Shown in pieces: positions 20,107 through 31,402 of a stretch of 64,000 nt of DNA. The stretch is from Dromiciops gliroides (lineage: Eukaryota; Chordata; Mammalia; Microbiotheria; Microbiotheriidae), in assembly GCF_019393635.1 (NCBI RefSeq), contig NC_057861.1, forward strand, positions 81,413,327 through 81,477,326. Direction: 5' to 3'. How positions within the stretch are numbered: the first letter of the stretch is position 1; each line of letters opens with the position of its first letter. The notes under the pieces were generated by a model, which had not been told where the DNA came from, searched no databases, and was given only the letters and a program-made list of their open reading frames with translations. A program made the translations under genes and the position numbers.

Positions 20107-20340
20107 CACTTTCTTTAAATCATAAAAGTATTTTATTATTTTCCAGTTACATGTAAAGATAGTTTTCAACATTTGTTTTCATAAGATTTTTAGTTTCAAA
20201 TTTTTCTTCCTCCCTCCCCTCCCTCCCCCTTTGCCAAGCAATCTGATATAGCTTATATATGTACAATCTCATTAAACATATATCTGCTTTACAGATATCA
20301 TCCGTTCATATTCAGTTCAGACCTGTGTCCTCTGTCTAAG
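20107..20340 (-). mobile_element. L1 LINE 3' end
   Basis: 'tattattttccagttacatg', 'ttttagtttcaaatttttct tcc', 'gccaagcaatctgatatagc' match the L1 3' terminus in complement. Short, 5'-truncated. Confidence 0.7.
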
Positions 20341-20401
20341 TGTATTCCTTTCAGCTACCCTAATACTGAGAAAGTTCTTATGACTTAGAAGTATTATCTT
20401 T

Positions 20402-20575
20402 GGGGGCAACTAGGTGGCACAGTGGATAAAGCACTGGCCCTGGATTCAGGAGGACCCTAGTTCAAATCCTGCCCCAGACACTTGACACTTACTAGCTGTG
20501 TGACCCTAGGCAAGTCACTTAACCCTAACTGCCTTACCAAAAAAAAAAAAAAAGGAAGAAATAAAGAAAGAAAAT
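20402..20575 (+). mobile_element. Short CORE-SINE
   Basis: 'gggggcaactaggtggcaca ... cttaaccctaactgcctt', poly-A tail continuing into a GGAAG/AAAG stretch. No clear target duplication. Confidence 0.9.
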
Positions 20576-21059
20576 TATTTCTGCCTGTCCTTTTTTGGGT
20601 TCTGCTGCTCCAACAATTGTCCTATGGCATTATTTGAATGTATTTGGAGGGGTTTTGGGGAGGGGTCAGGGAAGTCACTGCCTTTCCTCCACCATCTTGG
20701 CTCTACCCCCCCCCCCCCACCAAGGCATGGCTCTTCTACAAAAATGCTACCTTTACCCCTTGCCAGCCTCCCATAAGACATTTATCTAGTTTTGCTATAC
20801 TGTTGGTGTAAATTAAGGTTCTGTTGGGAATTAGAATTAGAATTAGAACTGTGAAGACTTTTCTGGCTCTGCCTTCTAGGAACTTATTTTGATGAAGTGA
20901 GATATGTTCAAAATTTGTGACATATTAATCACAATGAGACCAGGACAAGGTGAGGGGGATGTTCAGACCCAGTTTAGCTATCTGTGGGATGATGGAGCTG
21001 TTGAAATCCTACTGGAGAATGAGTTGATATTTCTTTGGGGAAAAGGGAGCAATGAAAAA
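20576..21059. other. Unassigned sequence
   Basis: A poly-C run lies at 20707-20717 and a small ATTAGA tandem at 20829-20848. No gene. Confidence 0.4.
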
Positions 21060-21475
21060 AATAGACCTTAGTCCTGAAGGAAGCTGAGCCCTACCCCCCA
21101 AGTGACTTACAATGTTGTGGTAAGGGGACAAAAAAGAAAGAGAAGAACAAGGTTCTATTTCAGTGAACTAACAGTCTGGGGGAAGCAGAATGAACAGATC
21201 TGGGATTAGCCCTGAGAAAAAAATTGGCAGTCCATAGAGTCCAGAAAGAGGAAAAGTAGACCCAATTCTGGCATTTGGAGAGTTCACAATTTGGAGTACA
21301 CAGAGAAGAAATGCCCAGGATCCATTATAGGGAAGTTCAAAGTCTGGAAGATAGAAGGAATAGGCCTAGACTCTGTCCTCAGGGAGCTAAACATCTATTG
21401 GAGATATAAAAGGAGTAGACCAAGGCTTTACCCTGGGTAAGGTCATAGCTTGGGAGAGACAGAGAATCACTGAAT
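21060..21475. repeat. Diverged tandem repeat, unit about 80-90 bp
   Basis: A theme of 'tagacc-agnct-tgcc', 'gggagctnacaatctgg' and a purine linker recurs: near 21063/21105, 21150, 21256/21280, 21340, 21372/21395 and 21417. Units are heavily diverged and interrupted. Confidence 0.5.
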
Positions 21476-21479
21476 CTAA

Positions 21480-21900
21480 AAAGTCAAGCCATCATAAATG
21501 GGTTATTACCAGACTGGAAGAAGGTCTCTAGTGAAGCATCTTCTTGAGTTCTGTCCTTGGATGAAAGCTGTTTAACATTCGTATCACTTATTTGAATGAA
21601 GGCAAATCCTATGCCTATCGCATTTGTTGATGGCACAAATCTGGAAGGAAAAGATATAGTGATGTGTTGAATGACAGAAAAAGGCTAGAACTTTGAGGAT
21701 AATCTGGTAAAATGAGATTCAAATGAGATAAATATAAATTCTTACACTTGGGTTCAAAAATCATCTTCACATTATAAGAGAAGTTGTTCATGTGAAAAAA
21801 TATCTGGAAGTTTGAGTGGACTCAATTTAGTTTATAGAGATGGTAACCCCAAAAGGCTTAATACAAACTTAGGTTGTATTAAGAAAGGCAAAGATGGAGG
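21480..21900 (+). mobile_element. CR1/L3-type LINE fragment
   Basis: 'gtttaacattcgtatcactt', 'gttgatggcacaaatctgga', 'aaatataaattcttacactt gggttcaaaaatcatc', 'ggaagtttgagtggactcaa'. It independently shows the junction sequence used to read the LTR target at 47.5 kb. Confidence 0.75.
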
Positions 21901-22137
21901 TAAAAAAATCCCACTTAACTTCACCCTCATCTTTCCATACTGATTCAACATTAGTCTACCACACACATTCTACCTCTCTAGTCTAGCCAAACTGGTCTAC
22001 TTCTGTTTCCTATACTCAACATCCCATCTCCACCTCTATGCCTGGAATGCTCTCCTTCCTTGTCTCTGCTTCTTGGAATGTCCAGCTCCATTCAGATCTC
22101 ATTTCATGCGCCGTATTCTACACAAAGCTTTTCCTAG

Positions 22138-22946
<809 letters not shown>

Positions 22947-23009
22947 CCAATCACTTCAGTTCTTTTTTCCTCCCCTTCCAAATTACTCAGTGTTTACTTT
23001 GCATATGTA

Positions 23010-23480
23010 ATAGAGACTAGCCAATGAAAGACCAGGCTTTTCAGCAAGTGTAGTCTCCCCTGCTGGGTGCCAACATACTTCAAAGCTTGGGGAGCCTGCT
23101 TCCAAGAATACATAATGGGGGAAGGTCCTGCCCTCCACTTCAATGTATGCACAGGTATTCTCTGCCTGGTTACTGTCCACTTTAATGCCTGATGAATAAA
23201 AGCCTTTTAATTGACTCTGGGCTAGAACTGAATGTGCATACAAAAGGCACAAACTAGTCAAATATACTTTCCCTCCTCCCAGCAGTTTAAGTGAAAAGGA
23301 ATAAATACTCTAAGCCTTTGGGCAGGAGAATCCCCACCTGGTAATCCTGTATCTTTGAAACCACAGTCGAATGCAAACATCTTGAGGAAAGAGACTGTTT
23401 ACAACTTTCTCTTTGTTTCCCCCATTCCTGGCACAGTACCTGTATTTAATAAAAACTTGTTGAATTGGATTGAATCAGAA
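23010..23480. other. Unassigned; LTR-like hints
   Basis: A CCAAT motif (near 23020) and AATAAAAGCC (near 23193) could belong to an old LTR, but I see no boundaries. No gene. Confidence 0.3.
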
Positions 23481-23740
23481 GGAAGGAAACAACTATTTAT
23501 TAAGTGCCTACTGTATGCAAAGTGCTTTAAAACTTTTTTCCCCATTTGATCATCACAACAGCCCTGAGAGGTAGGTGATATTATTATCCTCATTTCACAA
23601 TTGAGGAAACTGAGGCAGGCAGTGATTAAGCGACTTGCCTAGGGTCACACAGCTGGTCTGTGGCCAGATTCAAACTCCCGAATATGAGTCTTGACTTCAG
23701 GCCTGGAGTTCTATCCACTGTACCACCTGGTTGCCCGCAT
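23481..23740 (-). mobile_element. MIR/Ther-1-type CORE-SINE
   Basis: 'aactatttattaagtgccta', 'gaggtaggtgatattattat', 'aaactgaggcaggcagtgat', 'tagggtcacacagctggtct', head 'actgtaccacctggttgccc'. Near full length. Confidence 0.87.
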
Positions 23741-23744
23741 GTAT

Positions 23745-24224
23745 AGGATAGAAATTTGTTAGGGCAGTTCTTGAGGAGTTGTTGTATAGAGAAAGGGTTG
23801 GACTCATTCCACTTGGCCCAAGAGGGCAGAACTGGCAGCTGCAGAGAGGTATATTTAGTTTTCATTAGATACTGCTTTGTGTCCATCTTCCTTTCCTGGT
23901 CATATTTCCCCTCCTCTATCTTGGCCTCTCAGTGACCTACCTTCCTCTCCCCTTATTCCTTATGTTTTGGGAGGCAGCGTGGACTGAATGATTTCAGATT
24001 TCTTCCAGCTCTGCCATTCTATATTTGATGTCATAAGTTCTCTTTTAGCTCTGACATTCTGTTTCCTGCCCTCAGTCACTGGCACCTGAATATTCATTCC
24101 TGTCCTAGTATCCAACTGATGTTTACATTTGGAATATCAACTGTAGTCCTGGAATAGAAGGTTTCTTCCCCTGGGGGAGGGATTCCAGGGGCCAACCATT
24201 CTTGGGGGCACAGTGATTTGTGAG
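23745..24224. other. Unassigned; CR1/L3-like piece
   Basis: 23750-23880 resembles complement-free CR1 text ('gggttggactcattccactt'). The rest has no recognised family and no gene. Confidence 0.35.
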
Positions 24225-24760
24225 GGTAGAGGCAACATTCCAGGCTGTTTATTCCATCTATGGTAAACTGCCTCATTTGTTTGTTTTCTTCTTAAAATCA
24301 AGGATGGCTTCTAGGAGGAGGGAGTGGGAAGCACTTAAAAGCAAGCAGCCTAGTCAGCCTTCTCTCCTCTCTGTTACAACTCCAGGGACCTATAAATCCC
24401 TAGTAACAGAGCCAGGCAGTTTGAACCCCCCTCCGTGGCTCATTACCGCCAGTTATTAAAACAATAGCTAATTGCCCGAAGAAGAAGCAGCCGCCGGTAA
24501 TTCACCCCGGACAGAGTTTGTTTCTGCAGAATTTATAGCTGGGCCGCTGACAGTCTTGGCCTCATTCTGTCCAACGCCCCTGAAGGAATTGACTATTGAA
24601 GACCTCTTGGGGAAGCCCTTGTCCCTGAATCATCTGGGAAAGGCAGCTTTTAATAGTCCTTCCTTTCTAACTTCTCTTGAGCCTCAGCCTTTGGGAAAGA
24701 AGTCAACAGAGGAGGTGAAAGTATCTGCAGTGGGGTTGGGGTAAGTGGGAAAAGTAAGGA
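24225..24760. promoter_or_regulatory. Repeat-free block with homeodomain-like motifs
   Basis: Within 24440-24545: 'gctcattaccgcc', 'gctaattgcc', 'ccggtaattcac', several CpGs and 'gaatttatagctg'. This is unusual for the surrounding repeat-rich DNA. A 90-codon frame starting at a TTG has no domain. Conserved noncoding identity is inference. Confidence 0.3.
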
Positions 24761-24949
24761 GATCAAAAAGAGTTTATCAGTTTAGGAAAGAACAGAGAGT
24801 CAACTGCTTTCCCCCCTCAGGCTACAGGGCATCAGACTGAGTGACTAGCCTAGAGGAGAGAACACATGTTCCTAGACCTTTCAAGGGAAGCCTAATATTT
24901 CTGTTCTACTGTCTGCTTGTCCCATACTTGGGTATCTCCAAGGCTCATA

Positions 24950-25100
24950 GGATCATATATTTAAAGCTTGATGGGACCTTAGAGACCATCTGATCTAACT
25001 CTTTCATTTTATAGGTGAGGAAACAACAGGTCTAGAGTGGTTAAATAACTTGCCCGGGGTCAACCAGGTAGTGGGTAGGCAGAGTTCCCAAGGGCAAAGC
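24950..25100 (-). mobile_element. MIR-related fragment
   Basis: 'gatgggaccttagagaccat', 'cattttataggtgaggaaac', 'aacttgcccggggtcaacca'. Confidence 0.7.
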
Positions 25101-25219
25101 TGAGGGTTCGAGAACTGAGGATTCTTTCTTTGCAAAGCCCCACGGACTCACAAACCCAAGTAGGCATCCGGTAAAGGTTGGTGGTTATGGTACTAATGGG
25201 GGTCAATAAAGTTGAGTGA

Positions 25220-25480
25220 TAGGATAGCACCGTATAGTGGAAAGGATGCTGGATGTAGGTAGATTCAGGTATAACCTGGGTTCCAATCTACTCTCATGGT
25301 TAGTAGTTGGATAACCAGTAGGCAAAATGTTTAACCTCTCTGAGCCTCAGTTCCCTCATCCATAAAATGGAATCACGATGACAATGGTGACGATACCTTT
25401 CATATCTACCTCACAGTGATATTGTTAGGATCAAATGGAATAATTTTTATAAAGCATTTTACAAACCTTAAAGTGTGATA
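25220..25480 (+). mobile_element. MIR/Ther-1-type CORE-SINE
   Basis: 'gtatagtggaaaggatgctg', 'aacctgggttccaatctact', 'gagcctcagttccctcatcc', 'ttttataaagcattttacaa'. Near full length. Confidence 0.8.
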
Positions 25481-25735
25481 CAGAAGATGGAGTGCAGGGC
25501 CAGGAGTCAGAAGACTCATCTTCCTAAGTTCAAATCTGACCTCAGACACTTATTAGCCGGGTGACCCTGGGCAAATCATTTCACTCTGTTTGCCTCAGTT
25601 TCCTCATCTGTAAAATGAGCTGGACAAGAAAATGGCAAACCACTCCAGTGTCTTTGCCAAGAAAAGCACAAATTCAGGTCACGAAGAGTCAGACACCACA
25701 TAAATGACCCAACAACAACAAATTGCTATTTAAAT
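25481..25735 (+). mobile_element. CORE-SINE with RTE/Bov-B-like tail (Mar1-like)
   Basis: 'aagttcaaatctgacctcag', 'ttagccgggtgaccctgggc', 'gttctcc'-free core, 'aaatggcaaaccactccagt', 'cacgaagagtcagacaccac', CAACAA tail. Near full length. Confidence 0.88.
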
Positions 25736-25739
25736 GTCA

Positions 25740-26085
25740 GCAATTATTATTGTGAAGATGGATTTCAAACTCCTTTGTCCTGACATCCAAAGTCCTCCCT
25801 CATCTGTAGTGCCATCTTTTCTCTCCGGTCTTATTTCTTACTATTTCCCTCCATGCACTCTGCTACAACCACACTTGCTCATCCTCTCCCTCTAGAAAAT
25901 GCCCTGTGCTCTGATGCCAACATGTCCCCTTTGCTTGCAATATCTTCCACCCCCTCCCCTCCCAAGTCTTCACTTATTGGATGCCTACCCATCCACTGAA
26001 TTGGCCATCTCCTACAGGAATCTTTCTAGTCTACAGGCACCTCTTTCCTCTTCCTTGACCTTTGCTTGAGCAAAAGCTTGAAGAT
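25740..26085 (+). mobile_element. L2 LINE 3' end
   Basis: 'gacatccaaagtcctccctc', 'cttactatttccctccatgc actctgc', 'cccatccactgaattggcca tctcctacagg'. No coding frame. Confidence 0.75.
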
Positions 26086-26094
26086 CTGTAGGGG

Positions 26095-26510
26095 CAGAGA
26101 CCCCATAGATTTGTCCAGTCACAAAAATCAAAGAATAGAAAAAATTAGAAGGGCTCTCTGGGTGATATCTAGTCCAACCTGTGTCTGATCAGGAATCCTC
26201 TCCATGACATCCCCAATGAGTGGTTCTTCAGCCTCCATTTGAGGCTTCTAGTGATGTTCAAGAACTCACAGGGCTCCATATTTTATCCCATCAAAGAGCA
26301 AGACATTTCATTGGCTTTACCTTCACCTGTAAGGAGACTGCTTGGCACCTTATTCATAAAAATAGAAACAAACAAAAAACCCTCCTCTATCTTCTCTTGT
26401 TAACAGCCTGTTAATATTTTCTCCACTGCAATAGATTTCCACAATGACAACTCTATAATCTATATATAATCTACATATATAATCTATAATTTCTATAATC
26501 TATAGAGCCA
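26095..26510. other. Ancient repeat-like text, family unassigned
   Basis: 26150-26260: 'agtccaacctgtgtctgatc', 'aggaatcctctccatgacat', 'agcctccatttgaggcttct' follow a known vertebrate dispersed-repeat pattern I cannot name. 26450-26510 has short TATAATC tandems. Confidence 0.45.
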
Positions 26511-26514
26511 GTAG

Positions 26515-26700
26515 GTCAAGAGACTTTAAGAAGCTGAATAGTCCAGCTTACTCATTTTGCACATAAGAAAACTGAGGACCTGAAGGGACTAGTATTTCCC
26601 TTAAAAAAAATCACACAGTAAGTCAGTGACATGACCTGGACTCAAATCTAAGTTTCTTGATAGCCAGACCACAGCTTTTCTCACGGTGTTTCACTTCCAA
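26515..26700 (-). mobile_element. MIR-related fragment
   Basis: 'cattttgcacataagaaaac', 'tcacacagtaagtcagtgac', 'ctggactcaaatctaagttt'. Confidence 0.65.
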
Positions 26701-26942
26701 TCTAAGGCTCTTCCTACAACAACACTGCATTATGGGAATTCTCTGATTACCTCTCCAGGTGCATATGTGATCACTTTCTCAACTTACCCTGGCTCCTAGG
26801 CACCAAAGGATAAACAGGGAAATAGAAACAGAATATTTCCCAGCACCTTCAAAATCAGAATTCAACCCAATACATCCCTAAAGTTCACATAATAATGATT
26901 TCTAGTTCTGTAGCACTTTGTTATTGTTGTTTCTTCATTCTT

Positions 26943-27079
26943 TTTTTTTTTTGAGGGGCAATTGGGGTTAAGTGACTTGCCCAGGGTCAACAGCTGGTAA
27001 GTGTCAAGTGTCTGAGGCTGGATTTGAATTCAGGTCTTCCTGAATCCAGGGTCAGTGCTTTATCCACCTAGCTGTCCCT
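26943..27079 (-). mobile_element. Short CORE-SINE nested in the composite SINE
   Basis: Target duplication GTTTCTTCATTCTT (26929-26942) versus GTTCCTTCATTCTT (27080-27093). The head is shortened ('tatccacctagctgtccct'). Confidence 0.92.
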
Positions 27080-27221
27080 GTTCCTTCATTCTTGAAGAGG
27101 TCCATGACATTGGGGTGATGTCATGACTTGCACTGAATTGAATTTAAGTGAGGGACGGCTGTGCAAGGTCATCAACCTCCCTCTTTCCTCCAGAGACATC
27201 TGGGCCCAATGGCAAGAGATA

Positions 27222-27286
27222 TGTGTGTGTGTGTGTGTGTATTTTTATGTATGCATGTGTGTGTATGTATGTATATAGGTGTGTAT

Positions 27287-27321
<35 letters not shown>
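27222..27321. repeat. (TG)n...(CA)n compound microsatellite
   Basis: (TG)n, TATG variants, then (CA)n and (TA)n. The TG and CA halves are self-complementary across a short spacer, so the block can fold into a hairpin. It sits inside the composite SINE. Confidence 0.93.
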
Positions 27322-27322
<1 letters not shown>

Positions 27323-27479
27323 CAAGATGACTGGAGATGACCCCAGATGTGGGGTTAAGTGACTTGCCCAGGGTCACATAGCTAATAAGTTTCTGAGGTG
27401 AGATTTGAACTCAGATCCTCTTGACTTCAGGGCCAGTGTTCTATCCACTGCACCACCTAGCTTCCCTACTTTAGCATTT

Positions 27480-27960
27480 TAAAGTTCTATGAAGTACTGT
27501 CTTTTTTCACCCTGACCCTGTGAAATAGTTGTGGAAATGTCATGGCCTTACTTTACAGGTGGGGAAATTGAGGCAAACCAGGTTACACAAACAAGATCAA
27601 ATTCTTCACACCCACTTGAGAGGTGGAGTAGCAATTGTATTATCTCAATTTACATACAAGAAATTTAGGCCCAGAGAAATTAAATGATTTGTTTAAAGTC
27701 ACACAGCTGGGGGCAGCTAGGTGGCACAGTGGATAGAGCACTGACCCTGGATTCAGGAGTACCTGAGTTCAAATCCAGCCTCAGACACTTGATACTTACT
27801 AGCTGTGTGACCCTGGGCAAGTCACTTAACCCCCATTGCCCCGCAAAGGACCCCCGCCCCCCCCCAAAAAACAAACAAACAAAAAAATAAAGTCACACAG
27901 CTGGTATGTGTTTGGACTTATACCTGGATTTCCATACTCCATTTTCTGTCCTCTTCTGAC
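27480..27960 (-). mobile_element. MIR element(s), split by a SINE
   Basis: 'aaagttctatgaagtactgt', 'cttactttacaggtggggaa', 'ttacatacaagaaatttagg', 'gtttaaagtcacacagctgg' and after the SINE 'tatgtgtttggacttatacc'. Probably two overlapping MIR fragments. Confidence 0.65.
27711..27888 (+). mobile_element. Short CORE-SINE
   Basis: Perfect 16-bp target duplication AAAGTCACACAGCTGG (27695-27710 and 27889-27904), itself MIR core sequence. Tail is a C-run followed by AAAC units. Mixed diagnostic positions (GATAGAGCAC with CATTGCCCC). Confidence 0.96.
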
Positions 27961-28104
27961 TATCCCATTGCTGCCTTCTTTTTCTCCAGAAATGTCATTA
28001 AGGTTGACAGGGCCCAGTTTGTATGTTCGCCTTGGTTTCCCATTCTGTCTAAGGGGAAAAAAACAATCCTCAAGTTCTAGCAGGAACTGGATGTCATCAA
28101 AGTA

Positions 28105-28665
28105 GGCAGGGGTGGGGTGGAGGAGCTCATTGCAAATTGGATATTTGGGCATGACCTAGAAGTCAGACAGAAATCCAGGCTAATCCACTGGACTACAGAC
28201 AAGTAGGGGAATGGGAGAGATGGCCTGGGGCACTCTCTTTCTTGGAGGTGATTAGAGCACCTTGTTCCTACAAGGATGTGTCTGAGTAGATTAGTCTCCT
28301 GGAAGGCAAAAGCAGTTTGGAAGGTATTGATTTTTAACAGCGGATTGGGCAAAGTGCTTGGGAGAACCAGGAGTGAAGCTATAATGGGGGAGCTGGCATC
28401 ACTGCTCCCTGCCCCAGTGGTTCTACACAGTTGGTCTCAAAGAAAAGGCTTGGAATTATCCTGGGGTTAGGGGGGTAGGGAAGCCGATTTACTGAAAAGT
28501 TAATGGAGCAAGAGTTTATGTATGGGTTTTTTGGGGGAAGATGTAGGAAGCCTCTTGATGTTCCCCCATAGGAGCCTAAAGGGACAACAGGGACAAGTCC
28601 CACTATGGGAGTGTGTCTTTAGTTGGGCCCATGGTCACTCATTAGGAACACTAACATCATGATGG
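28105..28665. other. Unassigned sequence
   Basis: No repeat recognised with confidence; short frames lack any domain. GT/G-rich on the plus strand near 28460-28560. Confidence 0.4.
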
Positions 28666-28667
28666 TC

Positions 28668-28905
28668 AACATTTCCCCTCCCTCCATACCCATTTATTCA
28701 TCTCCACCCTGACTCCTATTCTCTCCATCCCCATTTTTCATCCCCACCATGCCTGTTGCCATACTCTTCTCATTCCCTCCACAGCTTCATTCTACCTCCA
28801 CCATCCCTATCCCCAGACTCTTCATCCCCTCCTTCCCCAGTCCCCACACAAATCATGCTTATTCCTGACCCTATTCCCTCATCTTCATCCTCCTTATTCC
28901 CATCT
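28668..28905. repeat. Imperfect C/T-rich minisatellite (CATCCCCA theme)
   Basis: 'cattcccctcc'-type, 'ccatccccatttttcatccc', 'ccaccatccctatccccaga' and 'ttcatcccctccttccccag': irregular repetition with period about 20-35 bp. Confidence 0.5.
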
Positions 28906-29023
28906 CCTGCTTTGATTCTCTGTTGTTAGTAGACGAATCAGTTTGAAATGAGAGCAAGAAGGCTTGCACTCAGTCCTGGTACTGCTACTGAATGGCTTTG
29001 TAATGTTACAGATCTTTCTTTCT

Positions 29024-29170
29024 TTCTTTCTTTTGGTGAGGCAATTGGGGTTAAGTGACTTGCCCAGGGTCACACAGCTAGTAAGTGTCAAGTGTCTGAT
29101 GCCGGATTTGAACTCAGGTCCTCCTGACTCCAGGCCCGGTGCTCTATTCACTGAGCAACCTAGCTGCCCC
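29024..29170 (-). mobile_element. Short CORE-SINE with (CTTT)n tail
   Basis: Target duplication ACAGATCTTTCTTTCT (29008-29023 and 29171-29186), perfect 16 bp. 'ggtgaggcaattggggttaa', 'gtcaagtgtctgatgccgga', head ending 'acctagctgcccc'. Hybrid of the two subfamilies. Followed by a MIR-like piece to about 29235. Confidence 0.95.
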
Positions 29171-29429
29171 ACAGATCTTTCTTTCTCTGTGCCTCAGTTT
29201 CCCTATTTGAAAAATGGCAGGTCCAAACCTGCCTAGATAAAATGCATTCTAGAACCACAGAAGGAAAGCACTGGACAGAAAGCTAGAACTAGGTTCTATA
29301 ATGAGTAGAAAAGGATCCAGCTGTTAAAATTCCCCCTGGTGTTTTACTTAATTTGTCTCTAATCCACGGTGGTCCCTTTTGTTAGTTCATTGCTGTTATT
29401 TGTAGGGAGAATAGTAATTTGGGTGGGAC

Positions 29430-29675
29430 TACATGAATGAAGGGCAGTGACCGGAGTCAGGAGGACCTCTCTTCCTAAGCTCAGATTCTGCCTCAGACAC
29501 TTACTAGATGTATGACCCTGGGAAAACCATTTCACCCTGTTTGCTTAGTTTCCTCATCTGTAAAATCAGCTAGAGAAGAAAATGGCAAACCACTCCAGTA
29601 TCTTTGCCAAGAAGACTCCAAATGGGGTCACAGAGAGTCAGTCATGATTGAAAAACAACTAAACAAGGGAAACAA
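29430..29675 (+). mobile_element. CORE-SINE with RTE/Bov-B-like tail (Mar1-like)
   Basis: 'gcctcagacacttactagat', 'cagctagagaagaaaatggc', 'aaactccaaatggggtcac'-like, 'agagagtcagtcatgattga', AACAACTAAAC tail. Confidence 0.85.
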
Positions 29676-30289
29676 ATGATAGAGATCGCCACCGCCACCC
29701 TTTCCTTCTAGTCTTGCCAAAGCAAAGTAGTTCCAGAGCTATCTGCATAGCCAATATTAACGGCTAGGGGCATGATGGGATCTGAAAGAAATTTTCTCAC
29801 CCTTGGCCTAATAGCAGATAAACTGAAGGAAATGGTTTCTGAGGCAAAACCAAATTATCTTTTTTTTTTTTAAATAGATTTTTAAAAAATAGATTTGGCC
29901 TAAGGGATTTTTTTTTATCCTGGTCAGCAGAAATAGCCCTGGGTCATAAGATAGTCTACTCAAAAGAGCTATGTATGACCACTCTGTTGTAGGGAGTTAT
30001 ACCATCTTAAATTCAGTTGAGAACCAGAAGATGGCAGCAGAGAGAACACAAGCTGGCTGGTGACAGCTTCTCATGGGTTGTCTGAAAAAGCAATCCAGAG
30101 GAAGAAAACCAATGATGAGAACGACCAATGCTATCATTAATTTTGCATGGAAGGAAACATCAAATAGCATCTTCAGAATCAGAGAAGTGTTCCAGATGAG
30201 ACACAGCCATGAGAACCTTGTGGAAAAGTATGACCCTGGGTCTATGCAGGAACATTCTTTGTTATTTATCTAGGTAAATATTTACCACC
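29676..30289. other. Unassigned sequence
   Basis: Contains T/A homopolymer-rich piece 29860-29925. A 66-codon frame at 30073 has no recognisable domain. Nothing I would call. Confidence 0.4.
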
Positions 30290-30475
30290 TTTACCAGTCA
30301 CTTCACCTGTCTGCCTCAGTTTCCTCATCTATAAAATGGGGATAATAATAGCATCTACCTCCCAGGGTGGTTGGGAGATCAAATGAGATGGTAATTGTAA
30401 AGTGTTTAGCACAGTGCCTGGCACATGGGAAATGCTGTCTAAATGAGCAATTGTTGTTATTATTATTAATTATGA
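30290..30475 (+). mobile_element. MIR 3' half
   Basis: 'ctgcctcagtttcctcatct', 'atggggataataatagcatc', 'agcacagtgcctggcacatg', 'attgttgttattattatt'. Confidence 0.85.
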
Positions 30476-30489
30476 CTATTGTGGGAACA

Positions 30490-30835
30490 TGGGTTTTGAA
30501 GCCAGAAGGGACCTTAAAGATCTGTTCCAACTTCTTTATTTTATACATGAAGAAGCTGGGGCAGCTAGGTGGCACAGTGGATAGAGCACTGGCCCTGGAT
30601 TCAGGAGGACCTGAGTTCAAATCTGGTCTCAGACACTTGACACTTACTAGTTGTGTGACCCTGGGCAAGTCACTTAACCCCCATTGCCCTGCCCCTCCCC
30701 CCCAAAATGAAGAAGCTGAAGCCCAGAGAGGGGGCGGTGATTTGTATAATGTCACACAGAGAGTCAGATAGTAGTAGCCATGGGATTGAAGCCAGAGCCT
30801 TCTGACAACAAATGCCTTCTTCTTTCCACTACGCT
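30490..30835 (-). mobile_element. MIR-related element, split by a SINE
   Basis: 'agccagaagggaccttaaag', 'ttattttatacatgaagaag' and, after the SINE, 'gaagcccagagagggggcgg', 'aatgtcacacagagagtcag', 'cttctttccactacgctaca'. Confidence 0.75.
30558..30707 (+). mobile_element. Short CORE-SINE
   Basis: Target duplication ATGAAGAAGCT (30547-30557 and 30708-30718), perfect. 'CTCATTGCCC'-type with GATAGAGCAC head. Confidence 0.95.
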
Positions 30836-30839
30836 ACAC

Positions 30840-31020
30840 CTACTCACGGGTTCAAACCTCAGTTCTGACCATGACTCACTCTATGTATGACCTTGGGCAA
30901 GTCAGTTCCTCTCTTTGGGTCTCAGTTTTCCCAAATGCAAAATACTAGAAGGTTGATAAAATGCAAAACACTGATTCAGGAATCAGGAGACTAGATTCTG
31001 TCACTACCTTGCTGTGTGTC
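30840..31020 (+). mobile_element. MIR fragment
   Basis: 'acgggttcaaacctcagttc', 'gaccttgggcaagtcagttc', 'gggtctcagttttcccaaat'. Confidence 0.7.
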
Positions 31021-31074
31021 TACCCACCATCAAGCACTGACCCCTTCCCTTTTCTTCCTCTCTGGGCTTCTTTT

Positions 31075-31225
31075 TCTCTATTTGTTTCTTTTCTTTTTTG
31101 GGGGGCAGGGCAATGAGGGTTAAGTGACTTGCCCAGGGTCACACAGCTAGTAAGTGTCGTGTTTAAACTCAGATCCTCCTGAATCCAGGGCCAGTGCTTT
31201 ATCCACTGTGCCACCTAGCTGCCCC
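31075..31225 (-). mobile_element. Short CORE-SINE, first of a head-to-tail trio
   Basis: 'ggcagggcaatgagggttaa', shortened middle ('gtgtcgtgtttaaactcaga'), head 'ccacctagctgcccc'. The string TATTTGTTTCTTTTC (31059-31073) precedes it and a near copy, TCCATTTGTTTCTT, follows at 31226. Confidence 0.92.
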
Positions 31226-31402
31226 TCCATTTGTTTCTTTTCTTTTCTTTTCTTCTCTTTTTTTTTGGTGGGGCAATTGGGGTTAAGTGACTTGCCCAGG
31301 GTCACACAGCTAGTAAGTGTCAAGTGTCTGAGGCCAGATTTGAACTCAGATCCTCCTGAATCCAGGGCCGGTGCTTTATCCACTGTGCCACCTAGCTGCC
31401 CC
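31226..31402 (-). mobile_element. Short CORE-SINE, second of the trio
   Basis: Starts with TCCATTTGTTTCTT and a (TTTTC)n tail, then 'ggtggggcaattggggttaa', 'gtcaagtgtctgaggccaga', head 'ccacctagctgcccc'. Unit length 177 bp. Confidence 0.93.

Larger units (their letters stand above)
26921..27478 (-). mobile_element. Composite CORE-SINE (WALLSI-like), doubly interrupted
   Basis: Tail complement begins 'ttattgttgtttcttcattc', resumes at 27080 with 'gaagaggtccatgacattgg ggtgatgtcatgac', 'ctccagagacatctgggccc', then after a microsatellite 'caagatgactggagatgacc' and a CORE head ending 'accacctagcttccct'. Same layout as 16239 in reverse. Confidence 0.85.

Noticed and set aside
24472-24744. 90-codon frame beginning at a TTG
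   Set aside because: No ATG, no domain; better explained as unique noncoding DNA.
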